From positions 100,650 through 164,649 of the forward strand of contig NZ_JAFEJT020000001.1 of assembly GCF_018555435.2 (NCBI RefSeq): 64,000 nucleotides of DNA, read 5' to 3'. Position 1 is the first letter of the stretch. Each line of letters begins with the position of its first letter. The DNA comes from Bifidobacterium amazonense. Lineage in GTDB: Bacteria; Actinomycetota; Actinomycetes; Actinomycetales; Bifidobacteriaceae. Position numbers and translations under genes: made by a program. Below, in pieces: positions 34,799 to 43,440 of this stretch. The notes under the pieces were generated by a model. That model searched no databases, was not told the origin of the DNA, and saw nothing but the letters and a program-made list of their open reading frames with translations.

Positions 34799-35857
34799 TC
34801 ACTCGGAGATCTCGGCGAAGTACTCGAGGGTGCGCACCATGTTGGAGGTGAAGCCGTACTCGTTGTCGTAGAAGGCGACGGTGCGGGCCATGGTCACGCC
34901 GTCAACGGTGTTGACGTCGGTCTGGGTCGGATCGAAGACGCCACCGTGGGTGTCGCCGATGATGTCGCCGGAGACGATGCCATCCTCGTTGTAGCCGTAG
35001 TACGGGGTCTCGGAGAAGGCTTCCTTGAACGCGGCGTTGATCTCGTCGACGGTGGTCTCCTTCTCAAGCACGGTGGTCAGCTCGGTGATGGAGCCGTCCG
35101 GGACCTGGACGCGCTGGGCGTGGCCCTGCAGCTTGCCGTTGACCTCCGGGACGACCTTGCCGATGGCCTTGGCGGCGCCGGTGGAGTGCGGGATGGTGTT
35201 GATCGTGGCGGCGCGCAGGTCGCGGCCGGACTTCTTGCCGCGCGGGCCGTCGAGGATCATCTGGGTGCCGGTGAAGGCGTGCACGGTGGTCATGAAGCCG
35301 ACCTTGATGCCCCACTTGTCGTTGAGCAGCTTGACCATGGCGGCCATGGAGTTGGTGGTGCAGGAGCCGGCGGACACGATGTTGTCGGTCGGCTTCAGAA
35401 TCTCGTGGTTCACACCGAACACGACGGTCGGGGTGGTGGCGTCCTTGGCCGGGGCGGAGATGAGGACCTTCTTGGCGCCGGCGTTCAGGTGGGCCTGGGA
35501 CTTCTCGGCGGAGGTGTAGAAGCCGGTGCACTCGAGCACGAACTCGACGCCGTCGTTCTTGACCCACGGGATGTTGTTCGCATCCGGCTCGGCGTACACC
35601 GGGTACTCCTTGCCATCAACCACGATGGCGGAGTCGGTGGCCTTGACGTCGACCGGGGTGCCGTCGGCGTGCTTGAAGGTGCCGTGAGTGGAGTCGTACT
35701 TCAGCAGGTAGGCGAGAGCGGACGGGGAAGTCAGATCGTTGATGGCGGTGACTTCGATGTCGGCGGCCTCGCCGCCCTTCTGCTGCAGGTCAAAGATGCG
35801 GCGGAAGGCAAGACGACCGATACGACCGAAACCGTTGATACCAATCTTAACTGTCAT
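34799..35857 (-). CDS. gap: Glyceraldehyde-3-phosphate dehydrogenase
   Basis: This glycolytic enzyme (lower half of the bifid shunt) oxidises glyceraldehyde-3-phosphate with NAD and phosphate. The 352-residue protein shows the Rossmann motif KIGINGFGRIGRLAFR at its start, the catalytic cysteine in SAGSCTTNSMA, and WYDNEYG-like FYDNEYGFTSNMV near the end. The start is ATG 35857 with AAGGGAG upstream; an in-frame ATG at 35923 lies in the leader hairpin. Codon use is very biased, fitting high expression. Confidence 0.97.
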   Translation of the reverse strand: MTVKIGINGFGRIGRLAFRRIFDLQQKGGEAADIEVTAINDLTSPSALAYLLKYDSTHGTFKHADGTPVDVKATDSAIVVDGKEYPVYAEPDANNIPWVKNDGVEFVLECTGFYTSAEKSQAHLNAGAKKVLISAPAKDATTPTVVFGVNHEILKPTDNIVSAGSCTTNSMAAMVKLLNDKWGIKVGFMTTVHAFTGTQMILDGPRGKKSGRDLRAATINTIPHSTGAAKAIGKVVPEVNGKLQGHAQRVQVPDGSITELTTVLEKETTVDEINAAFKEAFSETPYYGYNEDGIVSGDIIGDTHGGVFDPTQTDVNTVDGVTMARTVAFYDNEYGFTSNMVRTLEYFAEISE

Positions 35858-35893
35858 GTAATTCTCCCTTGTAGGGTGACCCGGCACATGCCT

Positions 35894-35927
35894 AGACATG
35901 TTGGGGCCATTGTTTACCAACATGTCT
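35894..35927 (-). promoter_or_regulatory. Inverted repeat in the gap promoter/leader
   Basis: AGACATGTTGG (35894-35904) and CCAACATGTCT (35917-35927) are perfect 11-bp arms 12 nt apart. A candidate promoter on the minus strand (TTGCGA, 16 nt, ATTAAA) would place the transcription start just upstream. The repeat could then form a 5'-end hairpin protecting the mRNA, or be a regulator site. Confidence 0.5.
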
Positions 35928-36118
35928 CACTTTAATGCGTCGCCTGTACCTTTCGCAACGATTCGCGGGTGTGTTTTCGCCTGTCGGGCAAACTTTGCGT
36001 GAACGCTCACATAAGGGTTGCGTCCGATCCTTCCGCTGTCGGAAGCGGCTGCCGCGAGCCCGAAGCGCCATGCGCATCGCGCGCGTCGCGCAGGACCATG
36101 CCGGCGCTCCGATGTGGC

Positions 36119-36844
36119 CTATTTCACGAGAATGGGGGAGACGTGCGTGTCGAGCGCGCCCAAATCGCCCCCGAACTCACGGTATCTCGTCACATGCGGC
36201 GTCGGCGACTCGGCCGGGAACGTGACGATCAGCGTGCCGTCGTGCACGTTGATCTCGGCCGCGACGCCGGAACGGAACTCGTTGCTGACCCCCTGCACCA
36301 CGTCGCTGGTCAGCGTGCCGTCGATCAGCTCGTACTTGAGTCCCGGCTCGTTCACGCCACGAGACACGTCCGAATGCGAGAACACCGACACCATGCGCCC
36401 GGGCGTCGTCTCATGCGCGGCGAACGAGAGCGCGCCGTCGCGGATCGCCGTGACGATCGTGCCGTCGCCGTGCAGGAAGCCGATGCCGCCGTGCCGCGCG
36501 AGCAGCGCCATGAGCTGGATCGCGGAAATCGTGTGGTCGATGCGCCCGCCCAACGCACCGTATATGTGGAACGTGCGGCAGCCGCGCGACCAGCCGACCT
36601 TGAGCGCGCTCAGCAGATCCGGATCGTCCTTCTCGCTCGGCAGCGTGATCGTATGCTCCGCATCCGTCGGACGCGCGCCGTGCAGCGAATCGAAATCGCC
36701 GATCACCACGTCCGCACGCACGCCCAACGCGCGCGTATGGTCCAATCCGCCGTCCGCCGCGATCACGAACGCGCCGTCCGGCACGTCGATCGGATCATCG
36801 TAGTATTCGCCCGCCGCGAAAATCACGCAAGTCTGTTCGCTCAT
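36119..36844 (-). CDS. Thiamine pyrophosphokinase
   Basis: This enzyme transfers pyrophosphate from ATP to thiamine, giving the cofactor that bifidobacterial phosphoketolase needs. The 241-residue protein shows the family landmarks AADGGLDHTRALGVRADVVIGDFDS (metal and substrate Asp residues), LPSEKDDPDLLSALK, and FHIYGALGGRIDHTISAIQLM. The C-terminal thiamine-binding beta-domain follows. I use ATG 36844; TACAGT ends 7 nt upstream on the minus strand, so the mRNA is probably leaderless. It is divergent from the spermidine-synthase-like gene. Confidence 0.9.
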   Translation of the reverse strand: MSEQTCVIFAAGEYYDDPIDVPDGAFVIAADGGLDHTRALGVRADVVIGDFDSLHGARPTDAEHTITLPSEKDDPDLLSALKVGWSRGCRTFHIYGALGGRIDHTISAIQLMALLARHGGIGFLHGDGTIVTAIRDGALSFAAHETTPGRMVSVFSHSDVSRGVNEPGLKYELIDGTLTSDVVQGVSNEFRSGVAAEINVHDGTLIVTFPAESPTPHVTRYREFGGDLGALDTHVSPILVK

Positions 36845-36951
36845 GCGCCTCACTGTACGCCACGCTCCGGGCGTGAACGGGCAATGCGCCGAGACGCACG
36901 GTGGTGTAGTCTCGCGAGAAGTACTGGCGACACGGAAGAACGGGAGACGAC

Positions 36952-38643
36952 ATGGCGAAGGCGGATGCGAAGACGGAACGGCCGATCCTCAGATCGAAGA
37001 TCTTCCTGTACGTCACCGAATTCTTCTCCGGCATGGCCGTCATGGCCGCCGAACTCGGCGCGTCGCGACTGCTCGCGCCCTACTTCTCCAGCTCGCAGAT
37101 CGTGTGGACCATCATCATCGGCACCATCATGATCGCGCTCGCGCTGGGAGCCGTCTTCGGCGGACGCTGGGCCGACAAGGACCCGAACCCGGACAAGCTG
37201 TACTTCCGCATCCTCGTCGCCGCCGTGTGGATCGCGCTCATCCCGCTGGTCGGCAAATACCTCATCATCGCGATCTCCGGCCTGCTCATCGTCACCGTCT
37301 CCACGAACTTCCTCGTCATCGCCGCGTTCGTCAGCTGCATGATCATCTTCGTGCCGCCGCTGTTCCTGCTCGGCACCGTCACGCCGGGCCTCAACAAGTT
37401 CGCCACCGACTCGCTCGAGGACAACGCGTCCGTCGTCGGGCGGCTGTCGGCCTGCAACACCGTCGGCTCGATCCTCGGCACGTTCCTGCCGACGTTCGTG
37501 ACGATCCCCGCCGTCGGCACGTTCGTCACGTTCCTCATCTTCTCCGGACTGCTCCTGTGCCTGCCGATCGTGTACTTCCTCGCCACGCGCATCCGCCGCG
37601 TCGCCTGCGCCGTCGCGGCCGTGATCTTCGTGGCCTCCGGCGTGCTCTCGCCGATGAGCGGCTTCGCGTTCTGGGAGAACCAGTCGGTCGTCGCCTACGA
37701 GGGCGAGTCGATCTACAACTACCTGCAGGTCAAGAACCTGTCGGACCGCATGATCCTGTCGACCAACGTGCTCTTCGGCGTGCAGTCCGTCACCATGAAG
37801 CAGCCCGGGCTGACCGGCATGTACTACGACACCGCGCTCGCCGCGCCGGCGCTGGCGGACAAGGCCGACTCCGCGCTGATCCTGGGCATGGGCACCGGCA
37901 CGTACGCGCGGCAGCTGCGCCAGTACTATCCCGACATGAAGATCACAGGCGTCGAAATCGACGGCAAGATCACGCGTCTGGCGGGGGAGTACTTCGACGA
38001 GCCGGGCGACATCGACGTGTCCACGTACGACGGGCGCGCGTGGCTGGCCGCCAGCCACGACACGTACGACGTGATCATGGTCGACGCGTATCAGGACATC
38101 ACGATCCCGTTCCAGATGAGCTCGACCGAGTTCTTCGCGATGGTGTACGGGCATCTCAAACCGGGCGGCGTGATGGTCGTCAACATGAACATGATCTCCG
38201 ACGGGGCCGGCTCGATCAACGAGGCGCTCACCGACACGATCTCGACCGTATTCGGCTCCGACAACGTGCGCACGGCCGACGTGCCCGGCACGACGAACCG
38301 CGAACTGTTCGCCAAGACCATGGACATCGTCGGGGCGACCACGGCGATGAAGGAGGACGAGCGCATGTCCTCGCTGTCCGATCCCGGCACGCTCGAGACG
38401 CGCGCATACGATCGCACGCACAGCCACGAGCTCGCCGCGACGATGCACGACGTGGCCGGACGGATGGAGACGGTCCGCGATCCGCGCGATGAGACGGACG
38501 CGACGATCCTGACCGACGACAAGGCGCCCGTCGAGGTGCTCGGCATGCGCGCGATCGACAACATCATCGCCGAACAGGCCGGGCCGTATCGCGAGCTGCT
38601 CAAGCGTGAGGGCATCTCCGGACTGCTCAAGGCCGTGCAGTAG
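36952..38643 (+). CDS. Membrane-fused spermidine synthase-like protein
   Basis: This 563-residue protein joins about seven membrane helices (residues ~15-240, starting FLYVTEFFSGMAVMAAELGA) to a cytoplasmic methyltransferase-fold domain of the spermidine synthase type. The latter has LILGMGTGTYARQLRQYYPD, GVEIDGKI and VIMVDAYQ. The first half resembles MFS-like transporters that lack an obvious substrate. The polyamine-binding residues of true SpeE are only partly recognisable, so enzymatic polyamine synthesis is uncertain. The C-terminal 90 residues are charged and lack a recognised domain. ATG 36952 follows GGGAGACGAC. Confidence 0.82.
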   Translation: MAKADAKTERPILRSKIFLYVTEFFSGMAVMAAELGASRLLAPYFSSSQIVWTIIIGTIMIALALGAVFGGRWADKDPNPDKLYFRILVAAVWIALIPLVGKYLIIAISGLLIVTVSTNFLVIAAFVSCMIIFVPPLFLLGTVTPGLNKFATDSLEDNASVVGRLSACNTVGSILGTFLPTFVTIPAVGTFVTFLIFSGLLLCLPIVYFLATRIRRVACAVAAVIFVASGVLSPMSGFAFWENQSVVAYEGESIYNYLQVKNLSDRMILSTNVLFGVQSVTMKQPGLTGMYYDTALAAPALADKADSALILGMGTGTYARQLRQYYPDMKITGVEIDGKITRLAGEYFDEPGDIDVSTYDGRAWLAASHDTYDVIMVDAYQDITIPFQMSSTEFFAMVYGHLKPGGVMVVNMNMISDGAGSINEALTDTISTVFGSDNVRTADVPGTTNRELFAKTMDIVGATTAMKEDERMSSLSDPGTLETRAYDRTHSHELAATMHDVAGRMETVRDPRDETDATILTDDKAPVEVLGMRAIDNIIAEQAGPYRELLKREGISGLLKAVQ

Positions 38644-38683
38644 CGCGACACGCCGGTGGCGGCGATGTGGTAGTATCTACAAG

Positions 38684-38946
38684 GCTTGAGAAATCAAGAA
38701 AGCGGGGCAACCCCACCTGGAAGCCTTTCATGGCCTCGGGTTCAAGGCAACAGCCTGCCGGTCGCGACGAGAATGGTCGCGGTCGGGCGCGCATGATGAT
38801 TGTCGCGCATAGCACGATATCGATGAGATCGACGTGTGGTTTTGTGATCGATGCCGCGAAGGCGTTGGTTCGGTTGTGCCATGAATTCGAATGTCGCGAA
38901 AGACGCCGGTGGACCCGCTTCGGAGAACATGAGGATTGGAGTCATC
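38684..38946 (+). promoter_or_regulatory. Long structured leader of infC-rpmI-rplT
   Basis: TAGTAT at 38671-38676 is a candidate -10, giving a leader of about 260 nt to the proposed infC start. It contains several possible hairpins (for example GGGGCAACCCC near 38703, and the pair ATCGAT...ATCGAT at about 38819-38853). No convincing separate gene is seen. The length and position suit a translational or attenuation control element for IF3/L35/L20, as known for this operon in other bacteria. Homology to a described leader is not established here. Confidence 0.45.
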
Positions 38947-39630
38947 ATCAGCGACGAACCACGCATTAACGACGAGATTCGCGTCTCCCAGGTGCGTCTG
39001 ATCGGCCCGAACGGCGAGCAGGTGGGAGTCATCGCGACTTCCGTCGCACTGAACCTGGCCAAGGAAGCGAACCTCGATCTCGTCGAGGTGGCGCCCAACG
39101 CGAAGCCTCCGGTCGCCAAGCTCATCGACTACGGCAAGTTCAAGTACAACGAGAAGATCAAGGCCCGTGAAGCCCGCCGCAATCAGAGCACCGCGGAGAT
39201 CAAGGAGATCCGCTTCCGCCTGAAGATCGACGAGCACGACTTCCAGGTCAAGAAGGGCCACGTCACCCGCTTCCTGAGCGGCGGCGACAAGGTCAAGGTC
39301 ACGATCATGCTGCGTGGTCGCGAGCAGTCCCGCCCGATCGGCGGCGTGGAACTGCTGCAGCGACTGGCCGACGAGGTGCAGGAGTACGGCACCATCGAGT
39401 CCGCTCCCAAGCAGGAGGGCCGCAACATCATCATGACGCTTGCGCCCAAGGGCAAGAAGGTGCACACCCAGTCCGAACAGCGTCGTCGCGGCGACCAGTC
39501 GCGCGCCGAGCGTCAGGCCCGTCAGGCGGCACGTCTGGCGGCCAAGCAGGAGGCGACGGCCGCGGCCGCAGCCGAGGCGCAGGCATCGGTGTCCGGTGCC
39601 GAAGACAACCAGACTTCCGAAACGAAGTAA
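38947..39630 (+). CDS. infC: Translation initiation factor IF-3
   Basis: IF-3 binds the 30S subunit and checks start-codon pairing. The protein begins [20 protein letters not shown] soon after the start, then KARESRR-like [14 protein letters not shown]-like [16 protein letters not shown] and GREQSRP. I place the start at ATC 38947: GGAG (38938-38941) lies 5 nt upstream and the residues that follow match the usual IF-3 N-terminus. Non-AUG starts are known for infC (AUU in E. coli) and let IF-3 repress itself. Alternatives are ATG 38929 (poor spacing) and ATG 38881 (no ribosome-binding site). The Ala/Gln-rich C-terminal tail extends about 45 residues beyond the core. Confidence 0.9.
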   Translation: MSDEPRINDEIRVSQVRLIGPNGEQVGVIATSVALNLAKEANLDLVEVAPNAKPPVAKLIDYGKFKYNEKIKAREARRNQSTAEIKEIRFRLKIDEHDFQVKKGHVTRFLSGGDKVKVTIMLRGREQSRPIGGVELLQRLADEVQEYGTIESAPKQEGRNIIMTLAPKGKKVHTQSEQRRRGDQSRAERQARQAARLAAKQEATAAAAAEAQASVSGAEDNQTSETK

Positions 39631-39648
39631 CCAACAAGGAGGGCAGCA

Positions 39649-39843
39649 ATGCCGAAGATGAAAACCAATTCCGCCGCGTCCAAGCGCGTCCGTGTCACCG
39701 GCAAGGGCAAGCTGATGCAGGCCGGCAGCGCCATGCGCCACAACCTGGAGCACAAGTCCGCCCGCAAGCGTCGTGCGCTCAAGGCCGACGCCGTGCTCGC
39801 CAACGGCCAGACCAAGGTCATGAAGAAGCTGCTGGGCCTCTGA
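39649..39843 (+). CDS. rpmI: Large-subunit ribosomal protein bL35
   Basis: This basic 64-residue protein begins [20 protein letters not shown] and contains the [14 protein letters not shown] segment typical of L35. AAGGAGGG lies 6-8 nt upstream. It is the middle gene of infC-rpmI-rplT, 18 bp after infC. Confidence 0.97.
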   Translation: MPKMKTNSAASKRVRVTGKGKLMQAGSAMRHNLEHKSARKRRALKADAVLANGQTKVMKKLLGL

Positions 39844-39893
39844 CGCCGAGCCGATTCGAAACAAAACGTCATTAGAAAGCTGAGGAATAGAAT

Positions 39894-40277
39894 ATGGCAC
39901 GTGTCAAGCGCGCAGTGAACGCCCACAAGAAGCGTCGCGTCGTTCTCGAGAGGGCTTCCGGCTACCGCGGCCAGCGCTCCCGTCTGTACCGCAAGGCCAA
40001 GGAGCAGCTGCTCCACTCCTTTACCTACAACTTCCGCGACCGCAAGGCTCGCAAGGGCGACTTCCGCAAGCTGTGGATCCAGCGCATCAACGCCGCCGTC
40101 CGCGCTGAGGGCATCACCTACAACCGCTTCATCCAGGGTCTGCGTCTCGCCGGCATCGAGCTGGATCGTCGCGCCCTCGCCGAGATCGCCGTTTCCGACC
40201 CGGAGTCCTTCAAGGCCATCGTCGAGGCCGCCAAGGCCGCTCTGCCGGAGGACGTGAACGCCCCGGTCGAGGCCTGA
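39894..40277 (+). CDS. rplT: Large-subunit ribosomal protein bL20
   Basis: This 127-residue protein has the L20 N-terminus ([33 protein letters not shown]) that threads into 23S rRNA, and the globular [11 protein letters not shown]...YNRFIQGL domain. In several bacteria L20 represses its own operon by binding the leader. A GAGGAA site precedes the ATG. A terminator at 40311-40336 closes the operon. Confidence 0.97.
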   Translation: MARVKRAVNAHKKRRVVLERASGYRGQRSRLYRKAKEQLLHSFTYNFRDRKARKGDFRKLWIQRINAAVRAEGITYNRFIQGLRLAGIELDRRALAEIAVSDPESFKAIVEAAKAALPEDVNAPVEA

Positions 40278-40310
40278 GACCGGCATCCGCAAGGATAGGT
40301 CTTACGCATT

Positions 40311-40336
40311 GAAACCCCGCCATCGTGCGGGGTTTC
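40311..40336 (+). terminator. Terminator of infC-rpmI-rplT
   Basis: A perfect 10-bp stem GAAACCCCGC/GCGGGGTTTC with loop CATCGT lies 34 bp after rplT. Confidence 0.85.
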
Positions 40337-40366
40337 GTGTTTCCGCCACGATATGATAGGGGGATC

Positions 40367-41362
40367 ATGAGCGACGCGGACAACGGGCTGAAGCGTCTGC
40401 GCGAACGATTCATCGCGCATATCGCGGTGGAACGGGGATTGTCGGCGGCGACGGTCGCCGCCTACGAGTCCGATCTCGGCAAGTACTTCGCGTGGTTGGG
40501 GGAGCGTGGCATCGCCGATCCGGCGCGTATCACGCGTCGTGATGTGGAGGACTACGTGGCCTCACTCGATGCGGCCGGGGAAAGCGCGCGCAGCAAGTCG
40601 CGCCGTCTCGCCAGCGTGCACATGTTCCACCGGTTCGCGCTGGCCGAACATGTGGTGACCGACGACGTGTCGGCCGCGGTCAAGCCGCCCAAGGGCGCCT
40701 CCACGCTGCCCGACGTGCTCACCGTGGACGAGGTCGCGCGCCTGCTCGACGCGGTGCCACGGCCGTCCACGGCAATACCGGAAAACCCGCCGATCTCTGC
40801 GGCGACGGCATCCCCCACGACGGTCGCCTCGATCGAAGACGCCGCGCTGCTGCGAGACAAGGCCCTGCTCGAGTTCATGTACGCGACCGGCTCTCGCGTC
40901 TCCGAGGCGGTGGGCGCCGACCTCGCCGATATCGACCTCGACGAGCATGTCGCGCGTCTGACCGGCAAGGGATCCAAGCAGCGTCTCGTGCCGCTCGGCA
41001 CCTACGCGTGCGAGGCGCTGCGCCGCTACATCGCCGCAGGCCGGCCCGTGCTCGAATCCGTGGCGAAAACCAAGCCGGAACGACGCGCGATCTTCCTCAA
41101 CAAACGCGGCAAACGGCTGTCACGGCAGTCCGTGTGGGAGATCGTCCGGCTCGCCGGCGAACGTGCGCACATCGACAAGCCGCTGCATCCGCACACGCTG
41201 CGCCACTCGTTCGCCACGCATCTCATCCAGGGCGGCGCCGACGTGCGCACCGTGCAGGAGCTGCTCGGCCATGCCTCGGTGACCACCACGCAGATCTACA
41301 CGCATGTCAGTCCGGAGAATCTGATCGAGACCTACCTGACCGCCCATCCGCGGGCCCGGTGA
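40367..41362 (+). CDS. xerD: Tyrosine recombinase XerD
   Basis: XerD acts with XerC at the chromosome dimer-resolution site. The 331-residue protein has the SAM-like N-terminal core-binding domain and the catalytic set Arg (ATGSRVSEAVG), Lys (TGKGSKQRLVPLG), His-x-x-Arg (HPHTLRHSFATHL), His (LLGHASVTT) and Tyr (TQIYTHVSPE). The ending HPRAR matches XerD better than XerC. An insert of about 30 residues (PSTAIPENPPISAATASPTT) precedes the catalytic domain and makes it longer than usual. ATG 40367 follows AGGGGGATC; TATGAT at 40352-40357 leaves almost no leader. It precedes parA-scpA-scpB, a common actinobacterial order. Confidence 0.92.
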   Translation: MSDADNGLKRLRERFIAHIAVERGLSAATVAAYESDLGKYFAWLGERGIADPARITRRDVEDYVASLDAAGESARSKSRRLASVHMFHRFALAEHVVTDDVSAAVKPPKGASTLPDVLTVDEVARLLDAVPRPSTAIPENPPISAATASPTTVASIEDAALLRDKALLEFMYATGSRVSEAVGADLADIDLDEHVARLTGKGSKQRLVPLGTYACEALRRYIAAGRPVLESVAKTKPERRAIFLNKRGKRLSRQSVWEIVRLAGERAHIDKPLHPHTLRHSFATHLIQGGADVRTVQELLGHASVTTTQIYTHVSPENLIETYLTAHPRAR

Positions 41363-41587
41363 GCCGGCGGAACGACTGCCGCGATCGCAACCGTCGCGGC
41401 ATGGCCGGCGGAAACGCGCGGCAGGACACGCGGAAGATGCGCGCACAGCCGATTCGTACAAACGTGCGACCATAATAAGCATGGATTTTTCAGCGGAACA
41501 CGCCTGCAGCGCCGCGTTCGGGCCCCACGGGACGAACGCTCGGCGCGACGGGGTTCCCTCAATGACGGAGATGATAAGGTAACTAGT

Positions 41588-42427
41588 ATGCCTACCGATC
41601 TGCTTGGACGCGAATACGAGACCTTCCCCGCACCAGAACCGTTGAAACAGCACGGTCCCGCGCGGGTCATCGCCATGTGCAACCAGAAGGGCGGTGTCGG
41701 CAAGACCACCAGTTCCATCAACATCGCCGGCGCGCTCAGCCAATACGGCCGTCGCGTGCTCATCGTCGACTTCGACCCGCAGGGCGCGGCCAGCGTCGGC
41801 CTCGGCATCAACGCGAACCTCGTCGACAACACGATCTACACGGCGCTGTTCAACCCGCGCATGGACGTGCACGAGGTCATCCAGCACACCGAATTCGAGA
41901 ACCTCGACATCATCCCGGCCAACATCGACCTGTCCGCGGCCGAAGTGCAGCTGGTCACCGAGGTCGGCCGCGAGCAGATCCTCGCCAGCGTGCTGCGCCC
42001 CATCAAGGACGAATACGACGTGATCATCGTCGACTGTCAGCCCTCGCTCGGTCTGCTCACCGTCAACGCGCTCACCGCGGCCGACGGCGTGATCATCCCC
42101 GTGGCCGCCGAGTTCTTCGCGCTGCGCGGCGTCGCCCTGCTCATGCAGTCGATCGAGAAGGTGCAGTCGCGCATCAATCCCGGCCTGCAGGTGTACGGCG
42201 TGCTCGTGACCATGTACATGAAGACGCTGCACTGCGAGGAGGTGCTGCAGCGCATCTACGAGGCGTTCCAGGACAAGGTGTTCCACACGGTCATCTCCCG
42301 GTCTATCAAGCTGCCCGACTCCACGGTCGCCGCCGCGCCGATCACCATCTTCGCGCCCGGCCACAAGACCAGCAAGGAGTACCGCGAGGTGGCCCGCGAA
42401 CTCGTCGCCCGCGGGGTGATCGCCTGA
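41588..42427 (+). CDS. ParA-family ATPase (Soj-like)
   Basis: This 279-residue deviant Walker ATPase shows CNQKGGVGKTTSSINIAGAL (with the signature Lys of KGGVGKT), VLIVDFDPQGAASVGLG and YDVIIVDCQPSLGLLTVNAL. A 30-residue N-terminal extension precedes the fold. No parB gene follows; instead scpA starts 2 nt after its stop. In actinobacteria this scpA-linked ParA is distinct from the origin-proximal parAB pair. It may help place condensin or another cargo; the role is inferred. No parS-like 16-mer (TGTTTCACGTGAAACA) is visible nearby. Confidence 0.9.
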   Translation: MPTDLLGREYETFPAPEPLKQHGPARVIAMCNQKGGVGKTTSSINIAGALSQYGRRVLIVDFDPQGAASVGLGINANLVDNTIYTALFNPRMDVHEVIQHTEFENLDIIPANIDLSAAEVQLVTEVGREQILASVLRPIKDEYDVIIVDCQPSLGLLTVNALTAADGVIIPVAAEFFALRGVALLMQSIEKVQSRINPGLQVYGVLVTMYMKTLHCEEVLQRIYEAFQDKVFHTVISRSIKLPDSTVAAAPITIFAPGHKTSKEYREVARELVARGVIA

Positions 42428-42429
42428 AC

Positions 42430-43440
42430 GTGGCAACGACCGAACCCACAACCACGCCTGATGGGCCTGATATGGCCGACAAGCCTGATATGGCCGACAA
42501 GCCTGATATGACTGATACGGGGTCCACGGCAGCCGCATCGGCAGGGGACGGCGGCGCGTCCGCCGGTGCGCAGCCAGCCGCTGACGTATCGGAGACGGAG
42601 TGTCAGGAGCGAACGGATCGTGCGGATCGCGGTTTCCGTGTGACGCTCGACGTGTACTCCGGTCCGTTCGACGCGATGCTCGGCATGATCGCCAACCGCC
42701 GTCTCGACCTGACCGAAGTGTCGCTGTCGGCGATCACCGAGGAGTTCCTCGCCTATGTGCGCGGCATGGACTTCGCGCGCAATATGGACGAGGCCAGCGG
42801 ATTCGTCGACGTCGCCTCGATTCTCGTCGAAGCGAAAAGCGCCGCGCTGCTGCCCGGCACCGACGAGGGACCGCGTGACGACGCGAGCATGGAGGCGCTG
42901 CGTGAGCGCGATCTGCTGTTCGCGCGCCTCCTGCAGTACCGTGCGTTCAAACAGGCCGCCGCCGACTTCCGCGCACGGTTCGCCGCGAACGCCGGCCGAT
43001 ACCCGCATCCGGCGTCGATCGATTCGGCCGTCGCGTCGATCCTGCCCGAACTTGCGCTGACCGCGACGCCGCTCGACCTCGCACGGCTCGCGGCGCGGGC
43101 CATCGCCAACCGGCCGCCGGAGGAAGTGACCACACACCAGCTGCACGTGCCGCCCGCCGACCTCAAGGAACAGGCCGCGCTGGTACGCGACCGGCTGCGC
43201 GCGTTGGGGGAGGGCGAATCGCTCACCTTCGACGAACTGGTCGAGGACGCGGCTTCGCAGGCGCAGGTCGTCGCGCGCTTCCTCGCCGTGCTCGCCTTCT
43301 TCAAGCAAGGGTCGTTGCAGTTCAAGCAGGACGGACCGTACGAGCCGCTGCACCTGCGTTGGCCGCGCGGTACCGCCGGTTCGGCCGACGGTGAGGACGA
43401 CAACATGACGACGGATATCAGCGAAAAGGATTTTGCATGA
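42430..43440 (+). CDS. scpA: Segregation and condensation protein A
   Basis: ScpA is the kleisin that closes the SMC ring. The 336-residue product has the kleisin N-terminus FRVTLDVYSGPFDAMLGMI followed by DLTEVSLSAITEEFLAYV, and the C-terminal winged helix region (SLTFDELVEDAASQAQVVARFLAVLAFFKQGSLQF). The start is GTG 42430, 2 nt after the parA stop; ATG 42472 is an alternative. Between them lies a tandem MADKPD repeat coded by an 18-bp direct repeat. The first ~70 residues are low-complexity and not part of the family fold. scpB overlaps by ATGA. Confidence 0.92.
   Translation: MATTEPTTTPDGPDMADKPDMADKPDMTDTGSTAAASAGDGGASAGAQPAADVSETECQERTDRADRGFRVTLDVYSGPFDAMLGMIANRRLDLTEVSLSAITEEFLAYVRGMDFARNMDEASGFVDVASILVEAKSAALLPGTDEGPRDDASMEALRERDLLFARLLQYRAFKQAAADFRARFAANAGRYPHPASIDSAVASILPELALTATPLDLARLAARAIANRPPEEVTTHQLHVPPADLKEQAALVRDRLRALGEGESLTFDELVEDAASQAQVVARFLAVLAFFKQGSLQFKQDGPYEPLHLRWPRGTAGSADGEDDNMTTDISEKDFA
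42466..42519 (+). repeat. 18-bp tandem repeat in the 5' part of scpA
   Basis: CCTGATATGGCCGACAAG is repeated exactly at 42466-42483 and 42484-42501, with a partial, diverged third copy to 42519. It encodes DMADKP units in a disordered N-terminal tail. Confidence 0.9.

Noticed and set aside
41363..41587. parS site beside the parA gene
   Set aside because: I found no TGTTTCACGTGAAACA-like 16-mer between xerD and scpA, and no parB follows.
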